From: CAADGY01 sp900696665
Lineage (GTDB): Bacteria > Acidobacteriota > Terriglobia > Bryobacterales > Bryobacteraceae
Assembly (NCBI GenBank): GCA_035063885.1
Contig: JAPSFM010000084.1
Location: 1 to 23,281 of the forward strand
Length of the DNA: 23,281 nucleotides
Direction of reading: 5' to 3'
In this document: positions 22,887 to 23,281 of the stretch, piece after piece
Position numbering within the stretch: position 1 is the stretch's first letter
Layout of the letters: every line of letters begins with the position of its first letter
Program-made: the position numbers and the translations under genes
Notes under the pieces: generated by a model
The model's database searches: none
What the model was told of the DNA's origin: nothing
The model's input: the letters and a program-made list of their open reading frames with translations, nothing else

Positions 22887-23281
22887 CTCGCCTGAGATCC
22901 TCATCATTGAGGACGATCCGCAGATCCGGCGGTTCCTCCGCGCCACGCTGTCAGCAGAGCAGTACCGCTACCACGAGGCGCTCACCGCCGCCGATGGCAT
23001 TGCCCAGGCTCATGCACGCCAGCCGGACTTGATCTTGCTGGATCTTGGGCTGCCCGACCGGGATGGCCTTGAAGTAATTCGCTCCGTACGCCAAGTTGAC
23101 CAGACGCCGATCGTCGTTCTCTCGGCCCGCGGACAGGAAAAGGACAAGGTCGAAGCATTGGATCTGGGTGCAGACGACTACGTCAGCAAGCCATTCTCGG
23201 TTGGGGAACTCTTGGCTCGCATCCGCGCGGCACTGCGGCGAGCCGCCACCATCAGTGACGGTGCGGAGGGAACCACTTTTC
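22879..23281 (+). CDS. kdpE: KdpE-like response regulator (3' end outside window)
   Basis: The first 134 residues of an OmpR/PhoB-type response regulator are present. The receiver domain is complete: acidic pocket E11/D12/D13, phospho-acceptor D55 in LILLDLGLPDRDG, S82 in VLSARGQ and K104 in SKPFS. LDLGLPDRDGLEVIRSVR, SARGQEKDKVEALDLGADDYVSKPF and GELLARIRAALRR are typical of KdpE, which controls the high-affinity K+ ATPase kdpFABC. The DNA-binding winged helix lies beyond the window. It overlaps the kdpD remnant's stop by 8 bases. With its kinase lost here, it would need phosphorylation by another kinase, or expression from a new promoter, to function. Confidence 0.85.
   Translation, partial: MHSSPEILIIEDDPQIRRFLRATLSAEQYRYHEALTAADGIAQAHARQPDLILLDLGLPDRDGLEVIRSVRQVDQTPIVVLSARGQEKDKVEALDLGADDYVSKPFSVGELLARIRAALRRAATISDGAEGTTF

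Overview
The window is a GC-rich bacterial chromosome segment. It most likely comes from an acidobacterium of the Bryobacter/Solibacter type. That inference rests on gene families (an Oar-type TonB receptor with an N-terminal carboxypeptidase-regulatory-like domain, GH106/GH105 enzymes, acidobacterial-type hypothetical proteins); no marker gene is present.

Layout. (1) 1-3965 is a worn flank. It holds a frameshifted YkgJ-type Cys-cluster gene, a NicO/RcnA-like Ni/Co transporter, an uncharacterised conserved gene, a 5'-decayed IS630 transposase and a small secreted protein. (2) 4149-9241, minus strand, is a tightly packed five-gene operon: SMP-30-type lactonase, GH105 unsaturated glycuronyl hydrolase, SDR dehydrogenase, enolase-superfamily dehydratase and aldose-1-epimerase-like protein. 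(3) 9392-10441 is a divergent LacI-family regulator. (4) 10446-11567, minus strand, is a secreted beta-propeller hydrolase-like protein. (5) 11839-22459, plus strand, is a four-gene operon: TonB receptor, PcRGLX/YetA-like (PL26-type) rhamnogalacturonan lyase, GH106 alpha-L-rhamnosidase and GH36-like alpha-galactosidase. (6) 22439-23281 is a rearrangement scar where an orphan minus-strand C-terminal fragment meets the last 43 codons of kdpD, followed by kdpE, which runs off the window.

How it works together (inference from families). Regions 2-5 look like a rhamnogalacturonan-I utilisation locus. The receptor imports oligosaccharide, and the lyase, rhamnosidase, GH105 and galactosidase release L-rhamnose, galactose and unsaturated galacturonate. 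The dehydrogenase, lactonase and dehydratase then oxidise a sugar (rhamnose or galactose) by a non-phosphorylating route. No SusD, inner-membrane sugar transporter or keto-deoxy-acid aldolase is present.

Regulation. All four transcription starts of the locus carry the same arrangement: a TTGAC(A/T) -35, a 17-18 bp spacer, a TAnnnT -10, and a near-identical 14-bp palindrome (best copy ATGAAATATTTCAT) just downstream, over or beside the start of transcription or translation. This is readable as one self-contained LacI-type regulon, including autoregulation of the lacI gene.
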